Shown here: in pieces, positions 7,106 to 16,008 of the stretch | Layout of the letters: the number at the start of each line of letters is the position of its first letter | Position numbering within the stretch: position 1 is the first letter of the stretch | Origin: CAYYKD01 sp964471825 | GTDB taxonomy: Bacteria; Spirochaetota; GWE2-31-10; CAYYKD01 | DNA: 20,215 bases | Direction of reading: 5' to 3' | Assembly: GCA_964471825.1 (NCBI GenBank) | Contig: CAYYKD010000050.1 | Location: forward strand, 1-20,215 | Translations under genes and position numbers: made by a program | The notes under the pieces: generated by a model | The model's input: the letters and a program-made list of their open reading frames with translations, nothing else | What the model was told of the DNA's origin: nothing | Database searches by the model: none

Positions 7106-7942
7106 ATGGCAAAATGGAAAGAACTAAATCGAACCGAACATGATAATCTTTTTACGGCAACTAATAATATTAGCATGAACTATCGTGTATATTGTAATGC
7201 TTCTGAATACAAAAAAACAGTGTTATTTCTATATGGATTTGATGGAAGTATAGAGATGTGTCAGCTACTTACCGGTTTTCTTTCAAGTGATTATCGAGTT
7301 ATTATTGTTGATTATCCGGGACACTGCTATTCTCCGATATGTAATAGGGATTATTTATTAGATGAGTTGTCGGATTCTATCAATGAACTTCTAGACTTTA
7401 TCGGAACAGAGAGGGTCGTGCTGTGGGGATATAGTTTTGGCGGTATCATTTCACTTAATTTCTATGAAAAGTTTTCTGATAGGGTAGAGAGTTATATATT
7501 TCAACATTCATCAACTAATTTTTCACCTAATCTTTTTAAGAAAATCTTTTATGGGTATTATCTCATTTTTCTTTACCTAAATTTCAAAATAACCATTAAT
7601 TATTTAAGTATTCCGCTTCTCAAGGATAAGTTTTTCACAAAAGAGTTATCGAAACTTGCGAAAGTTATAACAATGTATAATGATAAAAAAAGTGTTATTA
7701 ATTTATTTAAGAAGATTATTTTTAATAATTTTGATAATATACTTAAACTAATAAAATGTCCGATATTAGTAATAGGAAGTGAGGTAGACTTTCTTGTTTC
7801 TGTAAAGGAAACAAAAAGGATATTTAATTTGATTAAATCAGAAAAACAGATTATGATATATAAGGATATTGGTCATTTGTCAATTGTATCTTCTCCGGAG
7901 ACTATATATAATGATGTCAAAATATTTATAAATAATAATTAA
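7106..7942 (+). CDS. Alpha/beta-hydrolase fold protein
   Basis: A 278-aa alpha/beta hydrolase with a complete catalytic set: nucleophile S110 in the elbow GYSFGG (108-113), acid D228 after the beta strand ILVIGSEVD, and H257 in DIGHLS. An oxyanion-hole region YGFDGS (43-48) follows strand beta-3. A hydrophobic insertion at about 145-170 looks like a lid and may contact membranes or lipid. There is no signal peptide, so it is probably cytoplasmic. The sequence resembles serine esterases, lipases and MhpC/BioH-like enzymes, but the substrate cannot be named. It lies 12 nt after ilvD and 12 nt before the RND exporter, so cotranscription is likely. A link to lipid or ester export through the exporter is possible but unproven. 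The ribosome binding site is weak (GGAT). Confidence 0.85.
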   Translation: MAKWKELNRTEHDNLFTATNNISMNYRVYCNASEYKKTVLFLYGFDGSIEMCQLLTGFLSSDYRVIIVDYPGHCYSPICNRDYLLDELSDSINELLDFIGTERVVLWGYSFGGIISLNFYEKFSDRVESYIFQHSSTNFSPNLFKKIFYGYYLIFLYLNFKITINYLSIPLLKDKFFTKELSKLAKVITMYNDKKSVINLFKKIIFNNFDNILKLIKCPILVIGSEVDFLVSVKETKRIFNLIKSEKQIMIYKDIGHLSIVSSPETIYNDVKIFINNN

Positions 7943-7954
7943 CTAGGTGAGAGT

Positions 7955-10387
7955 ATGAGTCTAAAAGATCTTTATATACCGAAAGGTAAATTTTCTTCAA
8001 TTGTTTCGTTTATAGTTATTGGTATTATGACTTTGATAGTGGCGTTCGGTATGGTGAATATCGAGTTGGATAATGATGTCTCGGTATTATTACCCATTAA
8101 CTCGGAGACTGAACATGAAAGAGAAAAGATAAGAATGTTATCAGGGGAGTTCCCGTCTGAACAGATGTTGTTCATTGCAGTAACGGGAAATATTAAGACA
8201 CCGGAACAATTAAAAATATTGAAAGAGATGACAGATAAGATAGAAAAGCTTGATGTTGTAAAATCGATTATGAGTCCATTTAATGGATACTATTTTGAGA
8301 AGATAAATGATTTCTTTTCTTTTAATAGAGTTAGTAGTAATAGAACTCCGGTTAATGAAGAAGAGATAAACGAGTTTTTAGCTAAGTTAAATTCTAATAG
8401 GTATCTTGTCGGTTCTGTAATAGCCTATGATAATAATTCATTTGGAATTGTTGTCCGCATGAATAGCGAGGCTCAGATGGGAAAGTTTATTCCCCATAAG
8501 AATTTAATGATAAAATTCTTGGAGTTTGTATTTGGAAAGGAGTATGGGCCAAAAAAAATAGACCGTTCTTTTTTTTGCAACGAAATAGTTGAAGAGATTA
8601 AACCATATTATAAGAACTTCGAGATTCATATTGCAGGAATTCCATATTTTGAATACAAAAGTAAACAGATGATGCAAAAAGATATTTTTATTCTTATCAT
8701 ACCTGCTATGATCTTGATGGCTATCGTGTTATTTTTGAATTTCAAAACTAAACGGGGCGTTATTCTTCCCATGCTTTGTATAGGTCTTGCTTTATTATGG
8801 ACTATGGGGTTGTTGAGTTGGTTTAGATATAAAATCAATGTCCTAACAATGATTTTACCACCTATTATTATGACTATAGGTAGTTCATATACACTGCATT
8901 ATTTACAATCCTACTACTATAATGTTTCGAATTTTTCTGATCCAAGAAGTCTTGTGCTAAAAGCATCAAAAGATATTTGGCCAACCATATCGATGGCCGG
9001 AGTAACAACAATCTTTGGATTTGCATCATTTTTGACCGCAGCTATCATGCCGGTTAAGTTTTTTGGAGTTTTTGTAATTATAAGTATTTTATTGACACTT
9101 TTCTTTACATTCGTCTTACTTGGTAGAATATTAGCAATTATTCCGATTGCGACTGACATTAAGGTCGAAAAAATTAAAACCGATATTTTTTCAAAGATTC
9201 TTGATTTTATTAAAAGAATTGTTATTCCATACAGATTTGTTTTCATTATAACTTTTGTTGCTTCAATTGTGTTGATGATAATATTTATCCCTACAATAAA
9301 GGTTAATACAGATGCAACAAAGTTGTTTCGTAAGGGTGGTGATGTAAGAAATAGTATAGTCTATATGCAGACAAATTATAAAGGTTCAAGTCACTATAAT
9401 ATTACTATTAGATCAAAAAATAACAAAAGAAATTATTTTAGAACGGTTGAGGGTTTAAAAGCTGCTGAAAAAATTCAGGATTATTTTGATAACAATGTCG
9501 TAATTGATGGGCATACAATGATTGGATGGAATATTTCACCCGTAACTTTAATTCAAGATCTTAATTTTATTATGACTGGTGTAAGAAGAGTGCCGGATAA
9601 TGAACGAACTATCAAAAGGTTTTTTACACTTCTTACCTTATCAGGAGATGAAGGGATAAAATCCTTAATCAATAAGGATTTTTCTGCAATTAACTTTCAA
9701 GTCAGAGGGCATACCAGTAACAAGGTAGATGATTATGTTATGACTGAAAAAGAATCCAACTTACTTATAACAAAGATGAAAAATGATCTTGGTTTAATAG
9801 CAAAAGAGGATGGAGATTTTGTAGTTGAGATATGGGGAGAGGTATTGCTTTTAACTAATATATCACAATATCTTTTAAAAGACCAAAAAATGAATATCAT
9901 TATCACATCAATATTAGTTTTTGTGGTTATCCTTATTATTTTCCGATCATTCTATTTTGCTCTTATTGGTATTATTCCAATGGCATTTGGAGTAATTATG
10001 AATTTTCTTATTATGGCGATATTTAAAATTCCGTTAGATGCTGCAACAGTATTAATATCTGCAATTGCAATTGGAATAGGGATTGATGATTCTATTCATT
10101 TTATTTTAAACTATAGAAAAGTTTTATTAGAAACTAATGATGTTAAAATAGCTCTTGCAAACACACTAGATCATACATCAAGGCCGATATTATTTACATC
10201 TATAGCATTAGCTGTTGGTTTTATGGTCTTTCTCTTATCCTCATTTAAACCGGTCTTTAACTTTGGATTATTAATTGCTGTTGCAATGGTAAATTGTACA
10301 TTTGCAACATTATTTATATTACCGGCTGTTTTTTATGTTACTGATAAATTAAGAATTAGCGGTAAAAGGAAGAATAATGAGAAATAA
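7955..10387 (+). CDS. RND superfamily exporter (MMPL / COG1033-like), 12 TM
   Basis: An 810-aa inner-membrane transporter with the duplicated RND layout. TM1 (about 14-36) is followed by a soluble loop of about 205 aa, then TM2-6 (243-394). TM7 (427-447) is followed by a loop of about 200 aa, then TM8-12 (646-792). The second half has the family motif GIGIDDSIHF (707-716) in TM10, whose aspartates are the likely proton-coupling residues. The equivalent site in the first half reads IGSSYTLHYL without an aspartate, a variant I recall from COG1033-type exporters. At about 800 aa it is shorter than AcrB-type pumps, and no membrane-fusion or outer-membrane partner is nearby. That fits proteins that move lipids or hydrophobic molecules rather than a drug efflux system. 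AGGTGAG lies just before the ATG. Its end overlaps parA by 11 nt, so the two genes are coupled. Confidence 0.9.
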   Translation: MSLKDLYIPKGKFSSIVSFIVIGIMTLIVAFGMVNIELDNDVSVLLPINSETEHEREKIRMLSGEFPSEQMLFIAVTGNIKTPEQLKILKEMTDKIEKLDVVKSIMSPFNGYYFEKINDFFSFNRVSSNRTPVNEEEINEFLAKLNSNRYLVGSVIAYDNNSFGIVVRMNSEAQMGKFIPHKNLMIKFLEFVFGKEYGPKKIDRSFFCNEIVEEIKPYYKNFEIHIAGIPYFEYKSKQMMQKDIFILIIPAMILMAIVLFLNFKTKRGVILPMLCIGLALLWTMGLLSWFRYKINVLTMILPPIIMTIGSSYTLHYLQSYYYNVSNFSDPRSLVLKASKDIWPTISMAGVTTIFGFASFLTAAIMPVKFFGVFVIISILLTLFFTFVLLGRILAIIPIATDIKVEKIKTDIFSKILDFIKRIVIPYRFVFIITFVASIVLMIIFIPTIKVNTDATKLFRKGGDVRNSIVYMQTNYKGSSHYNITIRSKNNKRNYFRTVEGLKAAEKIQDYFDNNVVIDGHTMIGWNISPVTLIQDLNFIMTGVRRVPDNERTIKRFFTLLTLSGDEGIKSLINKDFSAINFQVRGHTSNKVDDYVMTEKESNLLITKMKNDLGLIAKEDGDFVVEIWGEVLLLTNISQYLLKDQKMNIIITSILVFVVILIIFRSFYFALIGIIPMAFGVIMNFLIMAIFKIPLDAATVLISAIAIGIGIDDSIHFILNYRKVLLETNDVKIALANTLDHTSRPILFTSIALAVGFMVFLLSSFKPVFNFGLLIAVAMVNCTFATLFILPAVFYVTDKLRISGKRKNNEK

Positions 10388-11138
10388 AATTATTGTTATT
10401 GTTAATCAAAAAGGTGGTGTCGGTAAAACGACTACAGCTATTAATCTATCATCAGCTCTAGCTGATCTTGGAAAAAAAGTTCTTGTTGTTGACTTTGATC
10501 CACAAGGAAATTGTAGTTCCGGTTTTGGAATTAAATCAGAATCTTCAACAATCTATGAAGCTATGACGGGAAAAGAAAATGTTAATAATTGTATAATAAA
10601 AACAAAGATTATAAATTGTGATGTCATACCGGCAAATGTTAATCTTACAGGTGCCTCTATTGAACTGGTTGATCTTGAAAATAGAGAGTATTTTTTAAAA
10701 AAGACCCTGGATCCTTTGAGAGATCTATACGATTATATTTTTATTGATTGTCCGCCGTCACTTGGTATTTTAACTATAAATGGACTAGCTGCATCGGATT
10801 CTGTCTTGATCCCAATACAGACTGAATTTTTTGCATTGGAGGGATTGAGTCAACTTATTAATACTATTAATCTTGTTAAAAAAGGCATCAATAAAAACTT
10901 AAAGATTGAAGGCGTTCTTCTTACAATGCTAGATAAAAGAACTCATCTTACAGAGGATGTTTCACAGAATGTAATAAGTTATTTTGGCAAGAGTGTCTAT
11001 AAAACTATGATTCCACGAAATGTAAGACTTGCAGAAGCACCATCTTTTGGTAAACCTGTTACAGAACATGATCCTTCATGTATCGGAGCTAAGGCATATA
11101 TTCAATTAGCACAGGAGTTTATCAATGGCAAAGAATAG
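10377..11138 (+). CDS. parA: Chromosome partitioning ATPase ParA/Soj
   Basis: A 253-aa ParA-family ATPase of the small chromosomal (Soj) type, lacking the N-terminal helix-turn-helix of plasmid ParA. The deviant Walker A motif is KGGVGKTTT (12-20) with signature lysine K12, followed by VVDFDPQGN (37-45) and Walker B-like IDCPPSLG (122-129). ATP-bound dimers coat the nucleoid and are released by ParB-parS, which moves origin regions apart. It overlaps the RND gene by 11 nt and parB by 14 nt, and AAGGA lies 7 nt before the ATG. The immediate parB neighbour confirms the identity. Being downstream of an exporter and a hydrolase is unusual; many bacteria have parAB near gidB/mnmG by the origin, and neither is seen here. 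Confidence 0.96.
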   Translation: MRNKIIVIVNQKGGVGKTTTAINLSSALADLGKKVLVVDFDPQGNCSSGFGIKSESSTIYEAMTGKENVNNCIIKTKIINCDVIPANVNLTGASIELVDLENREYFLKKTLDPLRDLYDYIFIDCPPSLGILTINGLAASDSVLIPIQTEFFALEGLSQLINTINLVKKGINKNLKIEGVLLTMLDKRTHLTEDVSQNVISYFGKSVYKTMIPRNVRLAEAPSFGKPVTEHDPSCIGAKAYIQLAQEFINGKE

Positions 11139-12000
11139 AGGTCTTGGTACCGGCCTTGGTTCACTATTAAGTGTTAATATTCATGATGAAAATGAAATAA
11201 CACATAAGGATGAAATTGTAGCCGGATTTTCTGAGTTGTCACTTGATTTGATTAAACCAAATCCTAGCCAACCAAGAAAATTTTTTGACGAAACAGCAAT
11301 TGAAAGTTTATCTAAATCAATTAAAACTTATGGAATGATAGCACCAATTGCAGTTACTAAGATAGGCGATCATTATGAAATAATCGCGGGTGAAAGAAGG
11401 TATAGAGCTTCTATATTAGCCGGTCTTGCTAAAGTACCTGTTGTAATTAAGAATCTCAGCCATAAAGAGAAACTTGAAGTTTCACTAGTTGAAAATATTC
11501 AACGGGAGAATCTTAACTCAATAGAAGAGGCATTGGCTTATCAGAGCTTAATTGAAAGTTATAATCTTACACAGGAAGAACTATCTGAAAGAATTGGCAA
11601 AAGTAGATCCGCAATAACCAACTCAATTAGATTATTAATGCTTGATATTCCAGTTCAGAAGATGATAATTGATGCACAAATATCAGCAGGACATGCAAGA
11701 GCTGTTTTATCGTTAACAAATAAGAAAGATCAGCTTTCATTTTGTAATCATATTATCAAAAATGATCTTTCTGTAAGAGATGCAGAGAAAATTGCTAAAA
11801 CATTTGGTGTTGCGGACACTAATAAAATTACCCAAAAGCCACAGACCGAAGTTTTAGAATTAAAAAATGCCAGAAAGAGAATAGAAGAAAAATTTCAAAC
11901 AAAAGTAAATATTGTTGGAAATGAAATTAAAGGAAGAATCCAGATAGAATATTTTTCAACAGAAGACCTTGAGAGAATACTTGAGGTGATTGAAGGTTAA
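11125..12000 (+). CDS. parB: Chromosome partitioning protein ParB/Spo0J (CTPase, parS-binding)
   Basis: A 291-aa ParB. The N-terminal NRGLGTGLGSLL (4-15) is the Arg/Gly-rich segment that stimulates the ParA ATPase. The CTP-binding ParB/Srx domain contains NPSQPRKFF (46-54), GERRYRAS (89-96) and ENIQRENLN (123-131). A helix-turn-helix for parS recognition lies at about 147-172 (LTQEELSERIGKSRSAITNS), and a C-terminal dimerisation region ends at 291. All parts of a functional chromosomal ParB are present. It starts 14 nt inside parA, with AGGAG 7 nt before the ATG, so production of the two is coupled. I saw no parS-like 16-bp palindrome in this window. Confidence 0.96.
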   Translation: MAKNRGLGTGLGSLLSVNIHDENEITHKDEIVAGFSELSLDLIKPNPSQPRKFFDETAIESLSKSIKTYGMIAPIAVTKIGDHYEIIAGERRYRASILAGLAKVPVVIKNLSHKEKLEVSLVENIQRENLNSIEEALAYQSLIESYNLTQEELSERIGKSRSAITNSIRLLMLDIPVQKMIIDAQISAGHARAVLSLTNKKDQLSFCNHIIKNDLSVRDAEKIAKTFGVADTNKITQKPQTEVLELKNARKRIEEKFQTKVNIVGNEIKGRIQIEYFSTEDLERILEVIEG

Positions 12001-12033
12001 ACTTTGTTTTAAATTGATAATTATGAAAATACG

Positions 12034-12999
12034 ATGACAGAAAACATAATAAATTGTACCCCTAAGAATAATTATTTACTATCAATAATAATACCACACT
12101 ATCGAACACCATCTTTACTTGTAAAACTATTAGATTCGATACCTGTGTTAACTGAGATACAGGTTATTGTTGTAGATGATAATTCAAATGATGCAGAATA
12201 TGATCGTATTATAGGTGATTGTAGATATGGGCATGTATTATTTACTAAAAATACATCTGAAAATAAAGGTGCAGGTGCTGCAAGGAATATCGGTTTAACA
12301 CTCGCAACAGGGAGGTGGATACTTTTTGCAGATGCGGATGACTATTTTTTGCCCGGGTTTTATGAATCAGTTTCAAAATATTTTACCACAAATTATGATC
12401 TGGTTTTCTTCATACCTGATAGTATTTATATAGACACAAAAAAAAGAGCTGATAGACATGTTCCTTTTAAAAAATATTTGATCCAATATTTAGTTAACCC
12501 AACACTTAAAAACGAATTATTATTGAAATATAGAGTTGTATCTCCATGTTCAAAGTTAATCAATGCATCATTGATTACTAATAACAATATCCGATTTGAA
12601 GAGGTAATCGCTGCAAATGATGTTATGTTTTCTATTAAAACATCATTTTACTCTAAGAGTTTTATGGTTGACAAAAATATAATCTATATGATAACCAGAT
12701 CTAAAGGGACACTAACTGTAAATACAGATTATAATTTCTTTTTAATAAGATTTAATGCATTTTTAACTTCATATAAATATTTAAAAGAAAACTTAGATAA
12801 AAAGGGTTTTAGTTATTTGAATATCACTGGTTTATACATGTTATTAAAGTCTAGAAAGTACGGAATATCGATATTTCTAAATACATTTAATATTCTTTTA
12901 ACTAATAGAATTAAAGTAATTAATATTTTTAACTACAATCCAATTGTTATCTATAAAAGAATTCATGATGCATTTACTGAAAGAAAATACTTAGTTTAG
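12034..12999 (+). CDS. Family 2 glycosyltransferase (first of a tandem pair)
   Basis: A 321-aa GT-A fold glycosyltransferase that transfers a sugar from a nucleotide-sugar donor to a growing glycan. The N-terminal strand SIIIPHYRTP (17-26), VVDDNS (46-51), GAGAARNIGL (79-88) and the metal-binding DADD (100-103) are typical of family 2. SPCSKL and TNNNIRFEEV in the middle look like acceptor-side features shared with the next gene. The C-terminal part (about 230-321) is basic and amphipathic and may bind the inner membrane face. It starts 33 nt after parB with no clear ribosome binding site. The next gene is a close paralogue, so this pair arose by duplication. Donor sugar and linkage are unknown. 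Confidence 0.9.
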   Translation: MTENIINCTPKNNYLLSIIIPHYRTPSLLVKLLDSIPVLTEIQVIVVDDNSNDAEYDRIIGDCRYGHVLFTKNTSENKGAGAARNIGLTLATGRWILFADADDYFLPGFYESVSKYFTTNYDLVFFIPDSIYIDTKKRADRHVPFKKYLIQYLVNPTLKNELLLKYRVVSPCSKLINASLITNNNIRFEEVIAANDVMFSIKTSFYSKSFMVDKNIIYMITRSKGTLTVNTDYNFFLIRFNAFLTSYKYLKENLDKKGFSYLNITGLYMLLKSRKYGISIFLNTFNILLTNRIKVINIFNYNPIVIYKRIHDAFTERKYLV

Positions 13000-13006
13000 A
13001 GGTCAT

Positions 13007-13924
13007 ATGGAACACATATTTAGTTTATCAATTATTATTCCACATTTTGAAACGCCAGATTTATTAGAAAAGTTGTTAAAATCTATACCTAATTTAAATG
13101 ATATTCAAATAATTGTTATTGATGATAATTCAACAATTAAAACAATTGATTCAAGTTTTAAAAAGTTGTTTAATCATGTTAAGTTTTTAACAAACACTTC
13201 TACTCGTAAAGGTGCAGGAGCTTCAAGAAATATCGGACTGGATGCAGCTTTGGGTAAATGGGTCTTATTTGCTGATTCTGATGATTATTTTATGGAAAAA
13301 TTTTATTTTGAGGTGTCTAAGTATTTTAATTCTGATTGTGATATTATATATTTTATGACTGATAGCATTTATCTTGAAACAGGATTGGGAGCAAGTAGGC
13401 ATATTACTTATGCAAAAAGAACTAGTGATTTTATTAATAAACCTTGTAAAAAAACTGAACTCATTTTAAGGTACAGGCATATTTCTCCGTGTTCCAAAAT
13501 GATAAGAAGATCTGTTATAACTAACAATAATATTAGATTTGATGAGGTCTTAACTAGTGATGATGTTTTGTTTTGTGCGAAAGCTGGTTTTTTTGCGGAC
13601 AAAATATTTGCTTCCCCATCTTGTATTTATATGATTACAAGTTCATTAAGTAGTCTAACATCAAATCAAAGTGAAAAACACTTTGATATACGGCTCTCAG
13701 TTTATATTAACTATTATAATTATTTAAAGAATATTCTAGATACAAAATCTTTTAAAATTCTACAACTATCAGCTTCAATTTTTATTTTTGATTCTTTTAG
13801 ATATGGTATAAGTAAAACAATAGAAACTATTAAAATTTTAAAATCTTTTAAAATAAAACTAATCAGAATAAATGTTGAAAATATTTTATTTTATTTTAAA
13901 CTAAAAATGAATAAATCTAAATGA
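13007..13924 (+). CDS. Family 2 glycosyltransferase (second of a tandem pair)
   Basis: A 305-aa GT-A glycosyltransferase collinear with its upstream neighbour throughout: SIIIPHFETP (8-17), VIDDNS (37-42), GAGASRNIGL (69-78), DSDD (90-93) as the metal-binding motif, SPCSKM and TNNNIRFDEV. The pair shares many blocks but has clearly diverged, so the duplication is not recent and the two probably add sugars to different acceptors. AGAGG lies about 5 nt before the ATG, and the gap to the previous gene is 7 nt. Its TGA stop overlaps the next start as ATGA. Both belong to a polysaccharide-building set with the third glycosyltransferase and the convergent sugar transferase. Confidence 0.9.
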   Translation: MEHIFSLSIIIPHFETPDLLEKLLKSIPNLNDIQIIVIDDNSTIKTIDSSFKKLFNHVKFLTNTSTRKGAGASRNIGLDAALGKWVLFADSDDYFMEKFYFEVSKYFNSDCDIIYFMTDSIYLETGLGASRHITYAKRTSDFINKPCKKTELILRYRHISPCSKMIRRSVITNNNIRFDEVLTSDDVLFCAKAGFFADKIFASPSCIYMITSSLSSLTSNQSEKHFDIRLSVYINYYNYLKNILDTKSFKILQLSASIFIFDSFRYGISKTIETIKILKSFKIKLIRINVENILFYFKLKMNKSK

Positions 13925-14706
13925 ATACACTTAAAGTTTCTATAATTATGCCGGTCTACAATTGTGATAAATTTTTAAGAATTACTATAGATTCGGTATT
14001 AGCTCAGACATATATGAACTGGGAATTACTTGTTATTGATGATTGCTCTAGTGATAATAGTTTTAGTATTGCAAATGATTATTCCAAAACAGATCTAAGA
14101 GTCAAGGTATATCGAAATATTACAAATTCCGGTGCAGCCCGTTCCAGAAATTTAGGAATTCAATATGCAACAGGTCAATATATTGCATTCTTAGACAGTG
14201 ACGATATATGGTTATATAATAAACTTGAATTACAACTTACTTTTATGCAAACCAATAACTATCCATTCACTTTTACTTCATATCAAGAAATAAATGAGGA
14301 TGCTACCAGGTTATTAACTATCAAAAAATGTTTAAAGCAAGTTGATTTTAAAAAAGCACTTTATTCTAATCCGATAGGTTGTTCAACAGTTATCTATGAT
14401 GCCTCAATTCTTGGTAAAANNNNNNNNNNTAAAAGGTTTATGCCGGATATTCGTAAAAGACAGGATTATGGATTGTGGTTAAATATAATGCGGGATGGAG
14501 TCATCGGTTATGGATTAGATGATATATTAACTTATTATCGAAAACGAAGAAACTCGGTCTCTTCAAATAAATTTGAATTAATATCATATCAATGGAAATT
14601 ATATAGGTCAGTAGCCGGATTAAGTATGATAAAAAGCGTTTTTTATCTTTTTAGTTCAATTCTTACCAAGATTTTTCAGAGAATTTCTACATTGCACCGC
14701 GTTTAA
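13921..14706 (+). CDS. Family 2 glycosyltransferase (contains assembly gap)
   Basis: A GT-A glycosyltransferase of a different subfamily from the preceding pair. Motifs are VSIIMPVYNCDKFL (6-19), VIDDCSSDNS (38-47), SGAARSRNLGI (70-80), DSDD (92-95) and the acceptor/catalytic region RKRQDYGLWL (178-187), as in WcaA/WaaV-like enzymes. The open frame spans 261 codons, four of them undetermined because of ten Ns at 14420-14429. Merging the 5-nt repeat on both sides of the gap removes 15 nt and gives LGKRFMPDIRKRQDYG, the spacing I expect for the family, so the true protein is probably 256 aa. The start overlaps the previous stop (ATGA). The last 20 nt overlap the convergent sugar transferase gene. 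Confidence 0.88.
   Translation: MNTLKVSIIMPVYNCDKFLRITIDSVLAQTYMNWELLVIDDCSSDNSFSIANDYSKTDLRVKVYRNITNSGAARSRNLGIQYATGQYIAFLDSDDIWLYNKLELQLTFMQTNNYPFTFTSYQEINEDATRLLTIKKCLKQVDFKKALYSNPIGCSTVIYDASILGKXXXXKRFMPDIRKRQDYGLWLNIMRDGVIGYGLDDILTYYRKRRNSVSSNKFELISYQWKLYRSVAGLSMIKSVFYLFSSILTKIFQRISTLHRV
14420..14429. other. Assembly gap of ten Ns
   Basis: Ten undetermined bases. TAAAA occurs immediately on the left (14415-14419) and on the right (14430-14434), as expected for overlapping contig ends padded with a fixed gap size. Confidence 0.95.
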
Positions 14707-16006
14707 AAATCACGGTTTCTAGTGTATATAAAAGTATCTTAAAATCAAGAGTCGCTGACAGATTTTTAATATAGTACAGGTCATATCTTAGTTTATGACT
14801 CATGTCATCTATCTCATTTACATAATTGTATTTTACCTGTGCCCATCCTGTTAAACCGGGTTTAACAAGAAGTCTTTTTTTAAATAGTGGGACTCTCTTT
14901 ATTATCTCTGTTATCAACTCAGGTCTTTCGGGTCTCGGGCCAATAAATGACATATCACCTTTTAGTATATTATATAGCTGTGGAAGTTCATCAATTCTGA
15001 AAGGGCGAATTAGTTTACCGATAATTGTAATTCTTGAGTCATTTTTAATAGTGAGTTTAACACCATCTTTTTCTGAGTCATTATACATGGTTTTAAATTT
15101 ATATAATCTGAAGATTTTTTGATTAATTCCAGTTCTATTTTGAATATATATAGGATTCGTTTTATAAATAATTAGAATAAATAAATATATAAATAAAATG
15201 ATAGGGGATAGTACTGTTAACAAAAAAACTGATATTAAAATATCGAAGATTCTTTTAATATATCGTATATAGAAGGAGTCCAGTTTATAGGTTGAGAAGT
15301 ATTCATAGTGATTGTTTTGTATTATTTCTGCCGGGAGACTTTCGTCAAGATATGCAAAGAGATCAATTAATGAATAGAGGTTACCGCCATCCAGTTCATA
15401 GTTGTTTAATCGGTTAGTGTCATTCTCATTAAATCTATAGTCTGTATCAACAATAATCAAATTATATGATTTTTTACTGATTTCACTTAAATCATTCGAT
15501 ACTATTTCGATATTAAAATATTTTTTATATTTTTTAACCAATTCATCGAGTATTAAAAAATTTTTATCAGCCCCTGCAAACAGCACTTTAACTATTCGCT
15601 GATTCTTTTTTCTGATTAGGAATAAACCCTTGTTAACTATCGAGTTGATGATTGGTATTACAGCAATTCCTGATATTAGTACAAATCTTGCAAAATCTAA
15701 TTTAAAAATATAAAAGATACCACCTATTAATGATATTGTAAAGAATGATGAGATATAGCCTGAAATAATCGATTCATTAAGTTTAATGATCTTTTTGATT
15801 TCATATATTTTTAAAGCTGTATTGAAAAAGATCAGGGTAATTGAGTAAATAAGCATCCATAATATAGTGTTTGAGTTAAGTGGCATTTTATTTACATATA
15901 TTAAATTTAATATCGGTGTATATCTAAGCAAATATACAATTATAAATATTGTAAATGAAGTAATTAAATTTAGGAAAATAAGACCGGCACGATTATATTT
16001 GAACAT
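14687..16006 (-). CDS. Polyprenyl-phosphate sugar-1-phosphate transferase (WcaJ/WbaP-like)
   Basis: A 439-aa initiating enzyme for envelope or exopolysaccharide synthesis. It transfers hexose-1-phosphate from a UDP-sugar to undecaprenyl phosphate at the inner membrane. Four hydrophobic segments (about 10-28, 48-66, 85-101, 107-128) precede a Rossmann-like cytoplasmic region (about 138-230). A re-entrant membrane helix (252-281) leads into the catalytic PF02397 domain with QNRTG (289-293), YKFKTM (302-307), the D339/E340 pair in FRIDELPQ, DMSFIGPRPERPE (351-363) and KPGLTGWAQVKYNY (382-395). All family motifs are intact and the length suits the long WcaJ/WbaP form. It begins 2 nt after proB, so it belongs to the minus-strand operon, and it overlaps the end of the convergent glycosyltransferase. 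The sugar (glucose, galactose or another) is not deducible. Confidence 0.94.
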   Translation of the reverse strand: MFKYNRAGLIFLNLITSFTIFIIVYLLRYTPILNLIYVNKMPLNSNTILWMLIYSITLIFFNTALKIYEIKKIIKLNESIISGYISSFFTISLIGGIFYIFKLDFARFVLISGIAVIPIINSIVNKGLFLIRKKNQRIVKVLFAGADKNFLILDELVKKYKKYFNIEIVSNDLSEISKKSYNLIIVDTDYRFNENDTNRLNNYELDGGNLYSLIDLFAYLDESLPAEIIQNNHYEYFSTYKLDSFYIRYIKRIFDILISVFLLTVLSPIILFIYLFILIIYKTNPIYIQNRTGINQKIFRLYKFKTMYNDSEKDGVKLTIKNDSRITIIGKLIRPFRIDELPQLYNILKGDMSFIGPRPERPELITEIIKRVPLFKKRLLVKPGLTGWAQVKYNYVNEIDDMSHKLRYDLYYIKNLSATLDFKILLYTLETVIFKRGAM

Positions 16007-16008
16007 GT

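Noticed and set aside
8917..9246. Minus-strand open frame of 109 codons inside the exporter gene
   Set aside because: It is antisense to the membrane helices of the RND protein; hydrophobic codons read backwards often stay open.
11009..11022. CCACGAAATG-containing stretch resembling half of a parS site inside parA
   Set aside because: Only one half resembles the parS consensus and the palindrome is not completed. The bases encode the conserved IPRNV segment of ParA.
14696..14716. ACCGCG/CACGGT inverted repeat at the convergent gene ends
   Set aside because: It has one mismatch in six pairs and no T-tract, and most of it is explained by coding sequence. It could at best be a weak bidirectional terminator.
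14826..15122. Plus-strand open frame of 98 codons inside the sugar transferase
   Set aside because: It is antisense to the most conserved PF02397 motifs, which explain the sequence fully.
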